A stretch of DNA of 64,000 bases, from positions 1-64,000 of the forward strand of contig JAUCBJ010001654.1 of NCBI GenBank assembly GCA_032718475.1. The letters are read 5' to 3'. Source of the stretch: Nemertoderma westbladi. Its lineage: Eukaryota > Xenacoelomorpha > Nemertodermatida > Nemertodermatidae. Of this stretch, positions 11,063 to 21,333 are shown piece after piece. The notes below the pieces were generated by a model, which saw nothing but the letters and a program-made list of their open reading frames with translations, had not been told where the DNA came from and ran no database searches. The translations under genes and the position numbers were made by a program. The first letter of the stretch is position 1; each line of letters opens with the position of its first letter.

Positions 11063-14050
11063 TCAGAGGAGACTTTACTACAACTGGGTTGTTTAAAATA
11101 CAGTCCGGAGGGTAAATTCCAACCAGCAAACAAAACTATTAAATTAATCGCATCATCTAAGAAAAATGTATCCAATGAATATCTGTCAAAAAGTGAAATA
11201 TTAAAACATATGCCGAACCGAAAGTCTCTGAATAGCCGTGAAAATGATGATTTGGAACAGGTTGTAAAAGTTATACAGCGTCATTCTGAGATATTCCAAG
11301 GTATTGGATGTTTAAAGGATTACAAAGTTCATTTGAAGGTAACTCAGGACGCTGTACCAGTAATTCAAAAGCCAAGGACTATACCAATATACTATCAAGA
11401 TAAAACAAAAAAGAGACTAGACGAATTTGTGCATAGCGGAGTATTAGAGTGGTGTCCCCCTGACCAAACAATGCGTTATGTGTCACCTCTTCATGTCACA
11501 GCAAAACCAAATACACCGGGCGAAATCCGCATTGTGGGTGACTTTAGAATATTAAATTCCCATTTGTCTAGAACACGCATAGTGCAGAGCCCAAAAATTG
11601 ATGATTTTATCGATCTATTGTCTGGTTGTAGTTATTTTTTCAAACTCGACCTGCCACATGCTTATCACCAATTAGAGCTCGATAATGAAAGTAAAGAATT
11701 AACCACAATGTCAACCATGTGGGGTAATATTCGATATAGTAGACTGTCAATGGGGCTTCTGAATACTCAAGACTTCTATGATCAGCAAATGTATGAGATT
11801 TTACACACTATTAAACAAGTGGGGAATTATAGAGATGATATTATTGGTGGAGCAAGTAGTATAACTGAGCTAGCAGAGATACTTGGAGAGGTATTAGATG
11901 CATTCCAGAGAAAAGGATTGACACTGAAATTGGCAAAGTGTCAGTTTGGCTTCAAACAAATCAACTTTCTAGGTTATACATTCACAGAGTTTGGACTCAA
12001 ACCAACTGTTGAGAAAGTTAAAGCATTACAGAAAGCCATGAGACCCGAATCAAAGGAAGCATTGCGTTCGTTTCTGGGGATGATTGGATTTAATCAGAGA
12101 TTCATCCCGCGGTTTGCAGAAAGAACTGCCATTCTGTTTGATCTGGTACATGTGACGGGGCCATTTGTATGGGAACAATGCCACCAAGAGGCCTTTGAAT
12201 CTCTTAAAGTGTCGTTATCTGATGTTACCATGGATCATTACTTCAAGAAGGGAAAAGAAACTGCACTATTTGTAGATGCTGGAAAGAAGGCACATCAGTT
12301 GGGACATCGTGGAGGAATGAGTGCCATTTTAGCACAAAGACATCAAGGGAGTTGGGTACCTATCCATTACGCAAGTAGACGAATGACTGATGTTGAATCA
12401 CGTTGGGGTCAAACAGAGTTAGAAGCTAGAGCAATCAAGTGGGGAGCAGCAGAAAAGTTTGCTGATATGCTAGTTGGGGCACCACATTTCACAATATTTA
12501 CAGATGCAAAAAGTCTGATACCAGTATTCAACAAACCATCAGCCAGCACCACCCCCAGAATTGAACGTCAGGTGTTAGGCATGCAACATCTTGATTATAC
12601 ATTGGAATATCGTGCAGGCAAAACAAACCCAGCAGATTTCCTATCAAGGAATCCAGTGGGAGATGAAACATCTGAATTAGATAATGTATGTGATGAACTT
12701 GAAGAGGAAAATATTATTCGAGCACTACATATCACACATGGAAAGGAATTGTTAAACATGTTGAAGAAGGAAACAAAGAACGATAAGCTACTACAGTTTC
12801 TAATGGAAAGAATTAGCCAAGGAGATTGGGAGAGGTTTAAAAAAGATGACAGATTGGCGCCATATTATTCAATTAGGGATAATCTTTCAGTCATTGATAA
12901 TCTCGTTTATATGAATGAGTTATGCATTCCACCAGATAGTTGTAAGTCACTGGTGTCACAAGCAATACATGCAACTGGACATCAGGGTGAAACTAGGACA
13001 ATTGAGTTATTGAAGTCACGGTTCTGGTTCCCAGGTTGTACAGTATTCGCAAAGGAAGCCACCAAACGATGTCATGAATGTCAAGTGGTAACCAAACAAC
13101 ACCACACAGAACCATTGAAATCGGAACCAATGCCTCCCAGCCCATTTCACAGTATAGGAGTGGATTTTAAAGGTCCATTTCGTGATGGTTACTATGCACT
13201 GGTCATAGTAGATTTGTACTCAAGGTGGGCAGAGATATATTTCGTCACATCAGAGAGGTTTGAAGTCGTAAAGAAACAATTTTTGCGTTATTTTGCAACT
13301 TATGGATGTCCACAACAAATCAAATCCGATAACGGACCACCCTTTAATGGGGACGTGTGGCAACGATTCGGGGAGATGCAAGGATTTCATGTCCGCCTAA
13401 TCACACCTGGGCATCCACAATCGAACAGTGAAGCTGAAAACTTCATGAAGAAAATAAAAAAAGCTGTTGCAATAGCTAACGTAACAGGGAATGACTACAA
13501 ACTCGAAATCATGAATAGGCTATTAGCAGATAGGGCAACTCCCCACCCATCATCTGGAAAATCCCCATATGAAATTGTATTTGGTAGACGAATGAGGATT
13601 GGGAACATAGAACCATTACTGCACCATCAGGCCATGACCGGTAAGCTGACCAATGACGAACAGTTGAGAGAAACTGTATCCGAAAATAAATTGAAGTCAA
13701 AGATGTACTTCGACAAGAAACATAGAGCCAAACATCACTCGTTCACTGTTGGAGATAAAGTTCTTGTCCAAAGTAAGCAGCATGGTGAATACTTCCCAGA
13801 TATATTTGTGATAGAGGAGATACGAGGTTCAAGCATTCAAGCAAGACGTGTAATTGATGGTAAAACGATATTTCGTGATGCCTCTCATGTAAAAAAGTAT
13901 CGCAATCCATACGGTGGGATGAGTCTAGATATTTCTATACCAATGACCAATGTAGATATTGTGGAAGAGGATAACACCAAGCGACCAACACGATTAACAG
14001 CTGGGAAGCCTCCTGAACGTCTCATATACTCGAACTTAGGGGGTCCATGA
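11036..14050 (+). CDS. pol: retrotransposon Pol: reverse transcriptase, RNase H, integrase
   Basis: A 1004-residue uninterrupted frame. The first ~8 residues precede the apparent frameshift point, so the nominal ATG is probably not a natural start. RT lies at about 110-315: FFKLDLPHAYHQ carries the first catalytic Asp (205) and NYRDDII the Asp pair (267-268), an YRDD form rather than the commoner YVDD. RNase H lies at about 405-540 (FVDAG Asp414, TDAKS Asp490, then a GKTNPADFLSR tail). Integrase lies at about 640-900: an HHCC zinc site (His645, His649, Cys679, Cys682) and D-D-E residues in GVDFKGP (710), KSDNGPP (765) and SNSEAEN (801). All key residues are present and there is no internal stop. 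No chromodomain or envelope follows. Confidence 0.95.
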   Translation: MLWRVVWEASEETLLQLGCLKYSPEGKFQPANKTIKLIASSKKNVSNEYLSKSEILKHMPNRKSLNSRENDDLEQVVKVIQRHSEIFQGIGCLKDYKVHLKVTQDAVPVIQKPRTIPIYYQDKTKKRLDEFVHSGVLEWCPPDQTMRYVSPLHVTAKPNTPGEIRIVGDFRILNSHLSRTRIVQSPKIDDFIDLLSGCSYFFKLDLPHAYHQLELDNESKELTTMSTMWGNIRYSRLSMGLLNTQDFYDQQMYEILHTIKQVGNYRDDIIGGASSITELAEILGEVLDAFQRKGLTLKLAKCQFGFKQINFLGYTFTEFGLKPTVEKVKALQKAMRPESKEALRSFLGMIGFNQRFIPRFAERTAILFDLVHVTGPFVWEQCHQEAFESLKVSLSDVTMDHYFKKGKETALFVDAGKKAHQLGHRGGMSAILAQRHQGSWVPIHYASRRMTDVESRWGQTELEARAIKWGAAEKFADMLVGAPHFTIFTDAKSLIPVFNKPSASTTPRIERQVLGMQHLDYTLEYRAGKTNPADFLSRNPVGDETSELDNVCDELEEENIIRALHITHGKELLNMLKKETKNDKLLQFLMERISQGDWERFKKDDRLAPYYSIRDNLSVIDNLVYMNELCIPPDSCKSLVSQAIHATGHQGETRTIELLKSRFWFPGCTVFAKEATKRCHECQVVTKQHHTEPLKSEPMPPSPFHSIGVDFKGPFRDGYYALVIVDLYSRWAEIYFVTSERFEVVKKQFLRYFATYGCPQQIKSDNGPPFNGDVWQRFGEMQGFHVRLITPGHPQSNSEAENFMKKIKKAVAIANVTGNDYKLEIMNRLLADRATPHPSSGKSPYEIVFGRRMRIGNIEPLLHHQAMTGKLTNDEQLRETVSENKLKSKMYFDKKHRAKHHSFTVGDKVLVQSKQHGEYFPDIFVIEEIRGSSIQARRVIDGKTIFRDASHVKKYRNPYGGMSLDISIPMTNVDIVEEDNTKRPTRLTAGKPPERLIYSNLGGP

Positions 14051-14103
14051 ACAAGGATTAGAACAATTTAATATAAACATTGTTAGGGTTTTTTCCTTTA
14101 TAA

Positions 14104-14115
14104 GTGGTGGAGGGA
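14104..14115 (+). promoter_or_regulatory. polypurine tract
   Basis: GTGGTGGAGGGA sits immediately upstream of the LTR start TGTTGG, the usual place for plus-strand priming. It is not a pure purine run. Confidence 0.6.
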
Positions 14116-14244
14116 TGTTGGAAATATTACTATAAGCGGGAAATTTGAATTGTTATATTATTATATATATATTACATTACAGTCAGTCGGAAGCGAATAG
14201 CATAGTGATATTTTGCATTGCAGTACTGCAGTACGTTTGCAATA
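14116..14244 (+). repeat. 3' LTR, about 129 bp
   Basis: Starts TGTTGGAAATATTAC after the polypurine tract and ends ...TTTGCAATA. The end is fixed by comparison with the 5' remnant, where the primer site follows one base later. It is short for a Gypsy LTR. The next base (14245) already belongs to the minisatellite. Confidence 0.8.
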
Positions 14245-15960
14245 CCCACCTTCCTAAATTTCCATCTTCCCACATTCCCATCTTCCCACATTCCCATCTT
14301 CCTACATTCCAACCACCTTCCCACATTCCCATCTGCCCTCATTCCCATCCACCTTCCCACATTCCCACCACCTTCCCACATTCCCATCCACCTTCCCATC
14401 TTCCCACATTCCCTTCTTCCTACATCCCCATCCACCTTCCCACATTCCCATCCACCTTCCCACATTCCCATCCACCTTCCCATCTTCCCACATTCCCATC
14501 CACATTCCCATCTTCCCACATTCCTATCTTCCTACATTCCCACATCTTCCCACATTCGCATCTTCCCATATTCCCATCCACATTCCCACCACCTTCCCAC
14601 ATTCCCATCCATCTTCCCACATTCCTATCCACCTTCCCACATTCCCATCCACCTTCCCACATTCCCATCTTCCCACATTCCCATCCACCTTCCTACATTC
14701 CCACCTTCCTAAATTTCCATCTTCCCACATTCCCATCTTCCCATATTCCCATCTTCTACATTCCCACCACCTTCCCACATTCCCATCTGCCCTCATTCCC
14801 ATCCACATTCCCACCACCTTCCCACATTCCCATCCATCTTCCCACATTCCCATCCACCTTCCCATCTTCCCACATTCCCTTCTTCCCACATCCCCATCCA
14901 CCATCCCACATTCCCATCCACCTTCCCATCTTCCCACATTCCCATCCACCTTCCCATCTTCCCACATTCCTATCTTCCTACATTCCCACCATCTTCCCAT
15001 ATTCCCATCCATATTCCCACCACCTTCCCACATTCCCATCTGCCCTCATTCCCATCCACCTTCCCACATTCCCACCACCTTCCCACATTTCCACCACCTT
15101 CCCACATTCCCACCACCTTCCCACATTCCCATCCATCTCCCCACATTCCCATCCACCTTCCCACATCCCCATCTTCCTACATTCCCACCACCTTCCCACA
15201 TTCCCATCCACCTTCCTACATTCCCACCACCTTCCCACATTCCCATCTTCCCACATTCCCATCCAACTTCCCACATTCCCACCACCTTCCCACATTCCCA
15301 TCCACCTTCCAACATTCCCATCCACATTCCCATCCACCTTCTCATCCACCTTCCCACATTCCCATCCACCTTCCCATCTTCCCATCCACCTTCCCATCTT
15401 CCTACATTCCCATCCACCTTCTCCACATTCCCATCTTCCTACATTCCCACCATCTTCCCACATCCCATCTTCCCACATTCCCATCTTCATACATTCCCAC
15501 CATCTTCCCACATCCCATCTTCCCACATTCCCATCCACCTTCCCATCTTCCCACATTCTCATCCACCTTCCCATCTTCCCATCTTCCTACATTCCCATCC
15601 ACCTTTCCACATTCCCATCTTCCTACATTCCCACCACCATCCCACATTCCCATCTTCCTACATTCCCACAACCTTCCCGCATTCCTATCTTCATACATTC
15701 CCACCATCTTCCCACATCCCATCTTCCCACATCCCATCTTCCCACATCCCATCTTCCCACATTCCCATCTTCATACATTCCCACCATCTTCCCACATCCC
15801 ATCTTCCCACATTCCCATCCACCTTCCTATCTTCCCACATTCCCATCCACCTCCCACATCCCATCTTCCCACATTCCCATCCACCTTCCCACATTCCCAT
15901 CCACCTTCCCATCTTCCCGCATTCCCTCCCATCTTCCACATTCCCATCCACCCACCTTCT
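14245..15960. repeat. 1.7-kb minisatellite, ~20-bp unit, nearly G-free plus strand
   Basis: Imperfect tandem copies of a ~20-bp unit (CCTTCCCACATTCCCATCCA and variants such as TTCCCATCTTCCTACATTCC). A higher-order repeat of ~455 bp is visible: the block starting CCCACCTTCCTAAATTTCC at 14245 recurs at 14700. The plus strand has almost no G. Long open frames on both strands (Pro/His/Ser-rich on plus, Gly/Trp/Met-rich on minus) come only from the repeat and should not be annotated as proteins. Confidence 0.95.
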
Positions 15961-16260
15961 CACTCACCGTCCGACCGACTGATCAACAGACCACCACCCC
16001 CCCCCCCCCCTCCTCAAAAAAAGGAATTCGCGCAGCAGGTGAATACCAAAATACCCTCCATGTGAACTTCCCAGACTGTTTGGGGAGATGGTCGAAAATG
16101 CGAAAGTTGCCTAATAATGATAGTGAATGGGCAAAATTCCTTTCCGATGTGTTTTATTTCGCTGGGAATGGGGATCCTGGGAAACTTCACATGGGCGACA
16201 ATAATATGAAACAAAATAATTCAACAGACAACATGTTTTAAATCAACCAATAATATTAAG
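15961..16260. repeat. dispersed-repeat segment after the minisatellite, with a C14 tract
   Basis: CCGTCCGACCGACTGATCAA, a run of 14 C (15997-16010), CTCAAAAAAAGGAATTCGCG, and later AAACTTCACATGGGCGAC. The same order of motifs occurs at 53467-53545 and 53676-54180, so this is part of a larger dispersed repeat that also carries seeds of the preceding minisatellite. No gene is supported. Confidence 0.6.
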
Positions 16261-16317
16261 CAAAATAATGGAGTTTTGGAACATTATTTAAATCTATCAA
16301 TAATTTATCAGGCGAAA

Positions 16318-16412
16318 TAATTAGGTTGAATAGATATTTATTGAATATATATAATTAGGTTGAATAGATATTTATTGAATATATATAATTAGGTTGAATA
16401 TAGTTTTGAATA
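16318..16412. repeat. 34-bp tandem repeat, about 2.5 copies
   Basis: AATTAGGTTGAATAGATATT followed by TATTGAATATATAT repeats twice exactly, and a third copy decays after AATTAGGTTGAATA. Confidence 0.85.
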
Positions 16413-16774
16413 GTAGAAGGCTACCAATTAATGTCATACTAAAATTGATGAAAATTTCATCAAAAAAAGTATATTACACCAATTTACATAATGTTACTTA
16501 TTCAACTTATACCCAACAACACCAAAAGAAATAAATGCTCACCAAAACCAATTATTCACACCAAAATAAATGACAAAACCCCCAAAATAAATACATATTC
16601 CGCCAAAATATATACATATTTTCCTCAAAATAAATACATATTCCCCCAAAATCAATGCTTATTCCCCCAAAATAATCAAATATTCTTCCAAAATAAACAG
16701 ACTCTTAGTTACAGACTCTCAGTTGCAGACTATTGGTACGAGGATCGTCGGGTGAGAACAAAACAACGACCCAA

Positions 16775-17065
16775 GAATTTACTGCCCGTTCTGTACAAAA
16801 CAGAGACCCAAGACTTTATTGCCCCTTCTGTATAAAACAACGACCCAAGAATTTACTGCCCGTTCTGTACAAAACAAAGACCCAAGACTTTATTGCCCGT
16901 TCTGTACAAAACAGAGACCCAAGACTTTATTGCCCCTTCTGTATAAAACAACGACCCAAGAATTTACTGCCCGTTCTGTACAAAACAAAGACCCAAGACT
17001 TTATTGCCCGTTCTGTACAAAACAAAGACACAAGACTTTATTGCCCGTGCTGTACAAAACAAAGA
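16775..17065. repeat. 37-bp minisatellite, about 8 copies
   Basis: The unit is ACGACCCAAGAATTTACTGC then CCGTTCTGTACAAAACA. Two variants (GAATTTACTGCCCG and GACTTTATTGCCCC) alternate. Since 37 is not a multiple of three, the repeat is read through all frames and creates three overlapping open frames that are not genes. Confidence 0.92.
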
Positions 17066-17120
17066 GAAAGTCGCATTAGGACCCAAAGAGCTTTAGGTCC
17101 CAAAGAGCGTTAGGTCCCAT

Positions 17121-17215
17121 TGCCATTTAAAGGAGCAGGTTAGTAAAGTCGAGCAGGTTACAGGAGGCGTGTTGGGGGAACCAAAACAATAAACGAAAGT
17201 TAACACAATTTACAA
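17121..17215 (+). repeat. GAGCAGGTTACAG / AACCAAAACAATAAAC family fragment
   Basis: GGAGCAGGTTAG, a second GAGCAGGTTACAGG and AACCAAAACAATAAACGAAA mark the core of the G-TIR element defined at 21334-21569. Confidence 0.7.
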
Positions 17216-17600
17216 GAGTATGCAGGTTACTTAATTGGGTCTTTTTTTGGTCTTTGTTTTGTACTCACCCGAGGAACGTCGGTATAATATGATTAAACAT
17301 TTTGTTGGATTTATGGAAATAAATAATGAATGAATTTGTATAATTAAATGTTCCATAAAGTATTTGGTGCTGGAAGAATTGTTTTTGGTTCACAAGTAAT
17401 TATTTTGGGGAGATTGAATATGAATAATTGTTTTTGAGGTGATAAATATTTGTTTTTGGAGGAATGAATAATTGTTTTTAGGGGGTTGAATAATTGTTTT
17501 TGGTGAGAGATATATTCAAAATTGGGGGATGTAAATTGGTGCTACAAAAAAATATATTTGGTGCTAAATACTATTTTTTGGTGTGAAATCGTCTAATTTG

Positions 17601-18403
17601 GGGTGGCATTATATTAGTGGCGTTAGTAGAATAGTACAATAGTGCTGGAATGCCCGTTGGTGTGTGGTGGGGGACATAATTATGCACTGGCAAAAAATTT
17701 CCAGAACTTTTCAAGACTGAATGAGGCCTGTCTGTGTATCTACTTTAAGTTAACCAGACAGACTGATGTATATTGGTTATCTCATTGACAACTCCAAACA
17801 CAAAGACTCCATACTGTCACCGATTAGGCGGACAATAATCCTTACAATTTTGCACCTCATTATGGGGCCATATCTTGTTTACATTATCAGCCAATAGAAA
17901 TTGAGTTTGGCATTGCCAATAATGTGGAAAGCACCGTGGGTGGGTAAAGGAAAAAGCCGTTCCAGATAGCAATATTAGCGATGTGGGAGGTGTTTGTCCA
18001 TTGGTTGGAAATGTGGTAATTTGCCCAGATTGTTAAGGTAACTGCTGAAAGGTTACTAATATCCGCAGATCTCGTGCATGTTTCATTATTCTATTGTTCT
18101 TCACATATGGCCGGCTGCCTTGTGTATAGTTCTCTAAGTAGGCCCACTATATTTATTTAGGCAGTGTATTTTATTTGTATTGTTTATATAAATTGAGTTT
18201 AGTTGGTAATGCATAGTTAGTATGCCTACAGATCTGTGATCTGTAATATTTAAATTATTTCGTAATTACCGGTACTGATATATTATATTTATAAATGTTA
18301 TTATTATTGTAGGCGTAGCAAAACAGTAAAATAAGCACCACCCACGATAAGATGATGCCACTACTGTGCTCAACCCTACCGTACTTGGCCATCACTCAAT
18401 GTG
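17601..18403. other. no gene or clear repeat seen
   Basis: Single-copy-looking AT-rich sequence. No open frame above 60 codons with protein-like composition and no repeat that I can define. Confidence 0.6.
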
Positions 18404-18650
18404 ATGGGAAAATTGACAGATGGGAGGCCATAAGGAGGTAAATTGCGGACATCAAGGTATCGGGTAGTATTTCCAGGGCCACCTTTTACCTGAACCGCTA
18501 GCTGAATGGTTAGAGGGTCAGACTTCCAACTCGGAGGTCACCAGTTCGATCCCACATATCCAGTTCGACGTCATTGCCGACTTTGCAAAAGCTGTGCCCA
18601 ATAAAATTTTATAATTCACATAGGGTTAACTGCAAAGTGAAATATAACAG
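18404..18650 (+). mobile_element. tRNA-derived SINE, family 1, copy a
   Basis: The tRNA-like part begins near 18493: GCTAGCTGAATGGTTAGAG serves as A box, GACTTCCAACTCGGAGG as anticodon arm (TCC position, Gly-like) and AGTTCGATCCC (18543-18553) as B box. A conserved head (GACAGATGGGAGGCCATAAG, AGGTAAATTGCGGACAT, GGGTAGTATTTCCAGG) precedes it. A conserved CATTGCCGACTTTGCAAAGC-like tail follows. The same three parts occur at 22028 and 22331. Confidence 0.8.
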
Positions 18651-19819
18651 CAGAAAGTCTGCTATACTCCACAAGGGCAGTAAATCCTAAATAATAATAA
18701 TTATTATTATCCAATCCAGCATAATATTATAATGTAAATATTTAACAATAACCAATAAAAGAGTTTATTGTCCCGTTGCGGATAATATCAAAGGGATATA
18801 CTAGTATTTACTGTATACAGCTGTAAGCCTCTAATCTAATTAGTCCGTCCATACGTGGCACACACACACACACAGATCTGTCACTTTATGCAAAGTTAAT
18901 TGGATTATGTCAGTGCTCCTATACTTTTACCGTTTGCTTCTTATACTGTATCACTATGGTTAGCCTTTGCTCTCCATGTACCGGTAATTCTGTATGTTTT
19001 GGCGTATCAGCGAATAGGTTAAGTAAGGAATACAAGCCCCCCCCCCCCCCCCGCACGAGTTCTCAAGGCGGGCAGCATATGTTTCGAGTTTCCATGGAAG
19101 TGAGCCATTGTTATTATGCAAACAGTTGGTTTAATAGAGAGGAAACATAAAGCTGGCTAAGGTCGTCTGCTCATTGGACGATAATATCTGTTCTTTAGGC
19201 CCCATATGGGTCGGTTTATTAACAATTCTAATACTGCGTTTATATTATTATTAGATAGTAGGAAAACTAGCTTGCATGGGCCGTATAATCTTTTGTGCTT
19301 TACGAATGCAATGCGTTGCCCGCTTACTTACCATCCATCTATTATTTATTGATAGGCCTAGTTTTATTTTATTATATTGGTTATAGCAATTTGATTGAGT
19401 AGAGCAGTATGCCTATGGATAAATGTTTTGTGGCTATGGATATTAATTGCTTCATACAACCCCCCAGGATTCAGAGCTGGTATTTATTTCCTGCAGCTAC
19501 AATGTTCTTTGCTTTCGTTTAACATTTAATGGCTCCTACTATACTACAACCTATATTTCCTTGTATTCTACCAGAAACTTATTGAAGTAGGTAAGTAATG
19601 ATTTGATGTGGTATAATTGTATTGGGTTGTTTTGAATTTCTTATTTATTATAATTATTGTTTCAATTAATTTCAAGGATTATTGTTGATTGCAAAGTGTA
19701 CCGTTCCCAACGTAAATTATTGTGGCTGGCCATAATAAATTGGGCCTTGGGTTTTACGTTTTAAGATTTGTCAACGGGATTGTAAACAAATTCGATTATA
19801 TTTTAGTACTTTCGAGAAA
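18651..19819. other. no gene seen; (CA)n and a C16 tract
   Basis: Holds a short (CA)n at about 18860-18874 and a run of 16 C at 19037-19052. No coding or RNA gene evidence. Confidence 0.6.
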
Positions 19820-20006
19820 GGGGGGGGGCTCAACGCAAAACCCGCCTTGGCGAATTAATATCCCCCCTCAATTTTAAATTCTCAATTTAGGGAAAGGAGC
19901 AGGTTACAGTGGCACGTTATTTTAACCAAAACAATAAACTAAACACAATAGAACATTTTACAGTTTTATTTTTGAGAATAATCAGCTGTTATTTGCGTCG
20001 AATTTA
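19820..20006 (+). mobile_element. G-TIR MITE copy A
   Basis: Starts with G9 then CTCAACGCAAAACCCGCC, followed by TTGGCGAATTAATATC, CTCAATTTAGGGAAAGGAGC, AACCAAAACAATAAACTAAA and TAATCAGCTGTTATTTGCGT. It is the reverse complement of the element at 21334-21569 and is shortened at its right end. Confidence 0.75.
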
Positions 20007-20163
20007 ATTAGTTTATTGTTATTTATACCAACCGCAACCGCCACACCAGATAGCTGATAAAATTTGACATCTACTTGGTATTGTACATCAATTTCAATAT
20101 TTAGAGTCTGTATAATAAATTTAATTTAATTATATTTATAATTAACAGAAATTTTCAATATCA

Positions 20164-20207
20164 GAGTTAGCATCTTTTAAACGGAACCGTTTAAAGGCAG
20201 CTAACTC
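20164..20207. repeat. imperfect hairpin
   Basis: GAGTTAGC and TTTTAAACGG on the left pair with CCGTTTAAA and GCTAACTC on the right, with a 2-nt apex. Fragments of the same words recur at 20234-20252 and 20336-20350. Confidence 0.7.
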
Positions 20208-20445
20208 AAAATAATTCTGCAAATTCTGAGTTAGCTCCATTTAAACAGTAATGTACAAAGGGCAGTGGCTATTTTGGTGTATTGCCATTGGGTGGAATAA
20301 ATGTGTATTTCTCAGTTTAACAAAAACCTCAGTTTCAGTTAGCTCCTTTTTAAGTTTTAACGCCAAGTTACGCAATGTTTCCATGGCAACATTCCAGAAA
20401 CCCATTTAAATATATTTCGGTTAACCACATTTTCATTTATCGAGC

Positions 20446-20545
20446 AAGGGGTGTGGAACAGGTTACAGCGGCACATTTTTATAACCAAAACAATAAACTA
20501 AAGTCAATAGAACAGGTTATAGTTTTATTTTTGAGTGTAACCATG
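20446..20545 (+). repeat. G-TIR MITE core fragment
   Basis: AACAGGTTACAGCGGCACAT, AACCAAAACAATAAACTAAA and TTATAGTTTTATTTTTGAG reproduce the centre of the family without its G/C ends. Confidence 0.75.
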
Positions 20546-20599
20546 AGAAGGATGAATTTTGAAATTTTTGACTGCTTTGAAAGTCCCACCCCATCATGA

Positions 20600-21209
20600 C
20601 AAATCATCTTATCCAAACCAACAACATTTGCCTTTACTAAGTTCTTATGGAACGGAAATATTATTAAAATAGAAGAACTCAGAATAAAAATAAAAAAATA
20701 AAAAGAATAGCAGAACTCTTTCTAAGGGCAATGAATTTTGTGCTTTTAATCTCTATTTATTATAAAATGCTGACATTTTTTGTTCTATATAATAAATCAT
20801 TACGCCTACTGGGTAATTAAGATTCACTAACTTATCGATAATACTCTCCGGGTTAAATCTACTAACTACCGTACGATACCATATATGGGTCACCAAGAAA
20901 GATCTATAATTAATTATTTGAGTTGGCCTAATAGATGGTTATGATAAAGTATCGCAGTTCTGGTAGGTAAATCCAGCTGCAAGTTAGTTAGTTACCTGCA
21001 TATCATACCATAGTTAGTAGTATATAATTGGATCTGATTTTAATAAACCGCCATTGATGGTTTACATTAGAGGTTATTTGTTCTGTAAAGTATTCCTTGA
21101 CCCGAGTTCGTATCAATTAATGGTTCGTTAAAATAGGTAAATATATCTATTTAAATAACTTTCCCACACCCACACTGATTCAAAGGTAACAATTTTCTTT
21201 CACCAGATA
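20600..21209. other. no gene seen
   Basis: AT-rich sequence without supported gene, RNA or repeat. Confidence 0.55.
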
Positions 21210-21330
21210 GGGGGGGGGACTTTCGACGCAATAAAAATGTACCCCTTTCCACTCTAGCGTAAAAGGGATAACATCCGATTAATCCCAACAACTGCTGTTC
21301 TGTTCTGCTGTTCTATTGTCTTTCGTTCAG
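21210..21330 (-). repeat. G-TIR MITE, partial copy
   Basis: AGATA followed by G9 (21210-21218), then ACTTTCGACGCAATAAAAAT. This is one end of the family joined to a diverged interior. It lies directly against the next copy, which also begins AGATAGGGG. Confidence 0.65.
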
Positions 21331-21333
21331 ATA

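Larger units (their letters stand above)
9566..14244 (+). mobile_element. Ty3/Gypsy LTR retrotransposon
   Basis: A ~4.7-kb element with a truncated 5' LTR, tRNA primer site, gag, protease, reverse transcriptase, RNase H, integrase, polypurine tract and 3' LTR, in that order. The RT-RNase H-integrase order and the two-knuckle gag place it in Ty3/Gypsy. No envelope frame follows pol. The 74 bp shared by the two LTR copies are identical, so the insertion is recent or recently converted. No target-site duplication can be seen: the left edge is fused to E4 and the right edge runs straight into a minisatellite. Confidence 0.93.
16450..17600. mobile_element. foldback-like element with complex inverted arms
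   Basis: The left arm (about 16450-16775) is full of CCAAAATAAATACATATTCC-like subrepeats, and the right arm (about 17236-17600) holds their inverted counterparts. Three anchored matches support the inversion. ACACCAATTTACAT at 16476 pairs with ATGTAAATTGGTG at 17529. The outer ATTTCATCAAAAAAAGTATA pairs with the region ending near 17597. The inner CGTCGGGTGAGAACAAAACAA near 16746 pairs with the segment at 17236-17283. The ~460-bp loop holds a 37-bp minisatellite and a fragment of the GAGCAGGTTA family. Arms made of short subrepeats around a loop are typical of foldback elements. Confidence 0.6.

Noticed and set aside
14051-14115. An envelope gene after pol, which would make the element retrovirus-like
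   Set aside because: Only about 60 bp separate the pol stop from the LTR.
14145-16241. A 698-codon plus-strand open frame rich in Pro, His and Ser, with many minus-strand Gly/Trp/Met frames
   Set aside because: It follows the 20-bp minisatellite period, starts inside the LTR region and has no domain; open frames appear on both strands, as expected for a repeat unit without stops.
16733-17113. A 126-codon frame with DPRLYCPFC repeats resembling a Cys-rich protein
   Set aside because: It is the 37-bp minisatellite read through successive frames; overlapping frames show the same peptides.
18493-18560. A tRNA-Gly gene (and similar tRNA-like stretches at 22067, 22470, 29732, 54298 and 60337)
   Set aside because: A and B boxes are present, but acceptor stems do not pair, and most are embedded in repeated heads and tails, so these are SINEs or relics.
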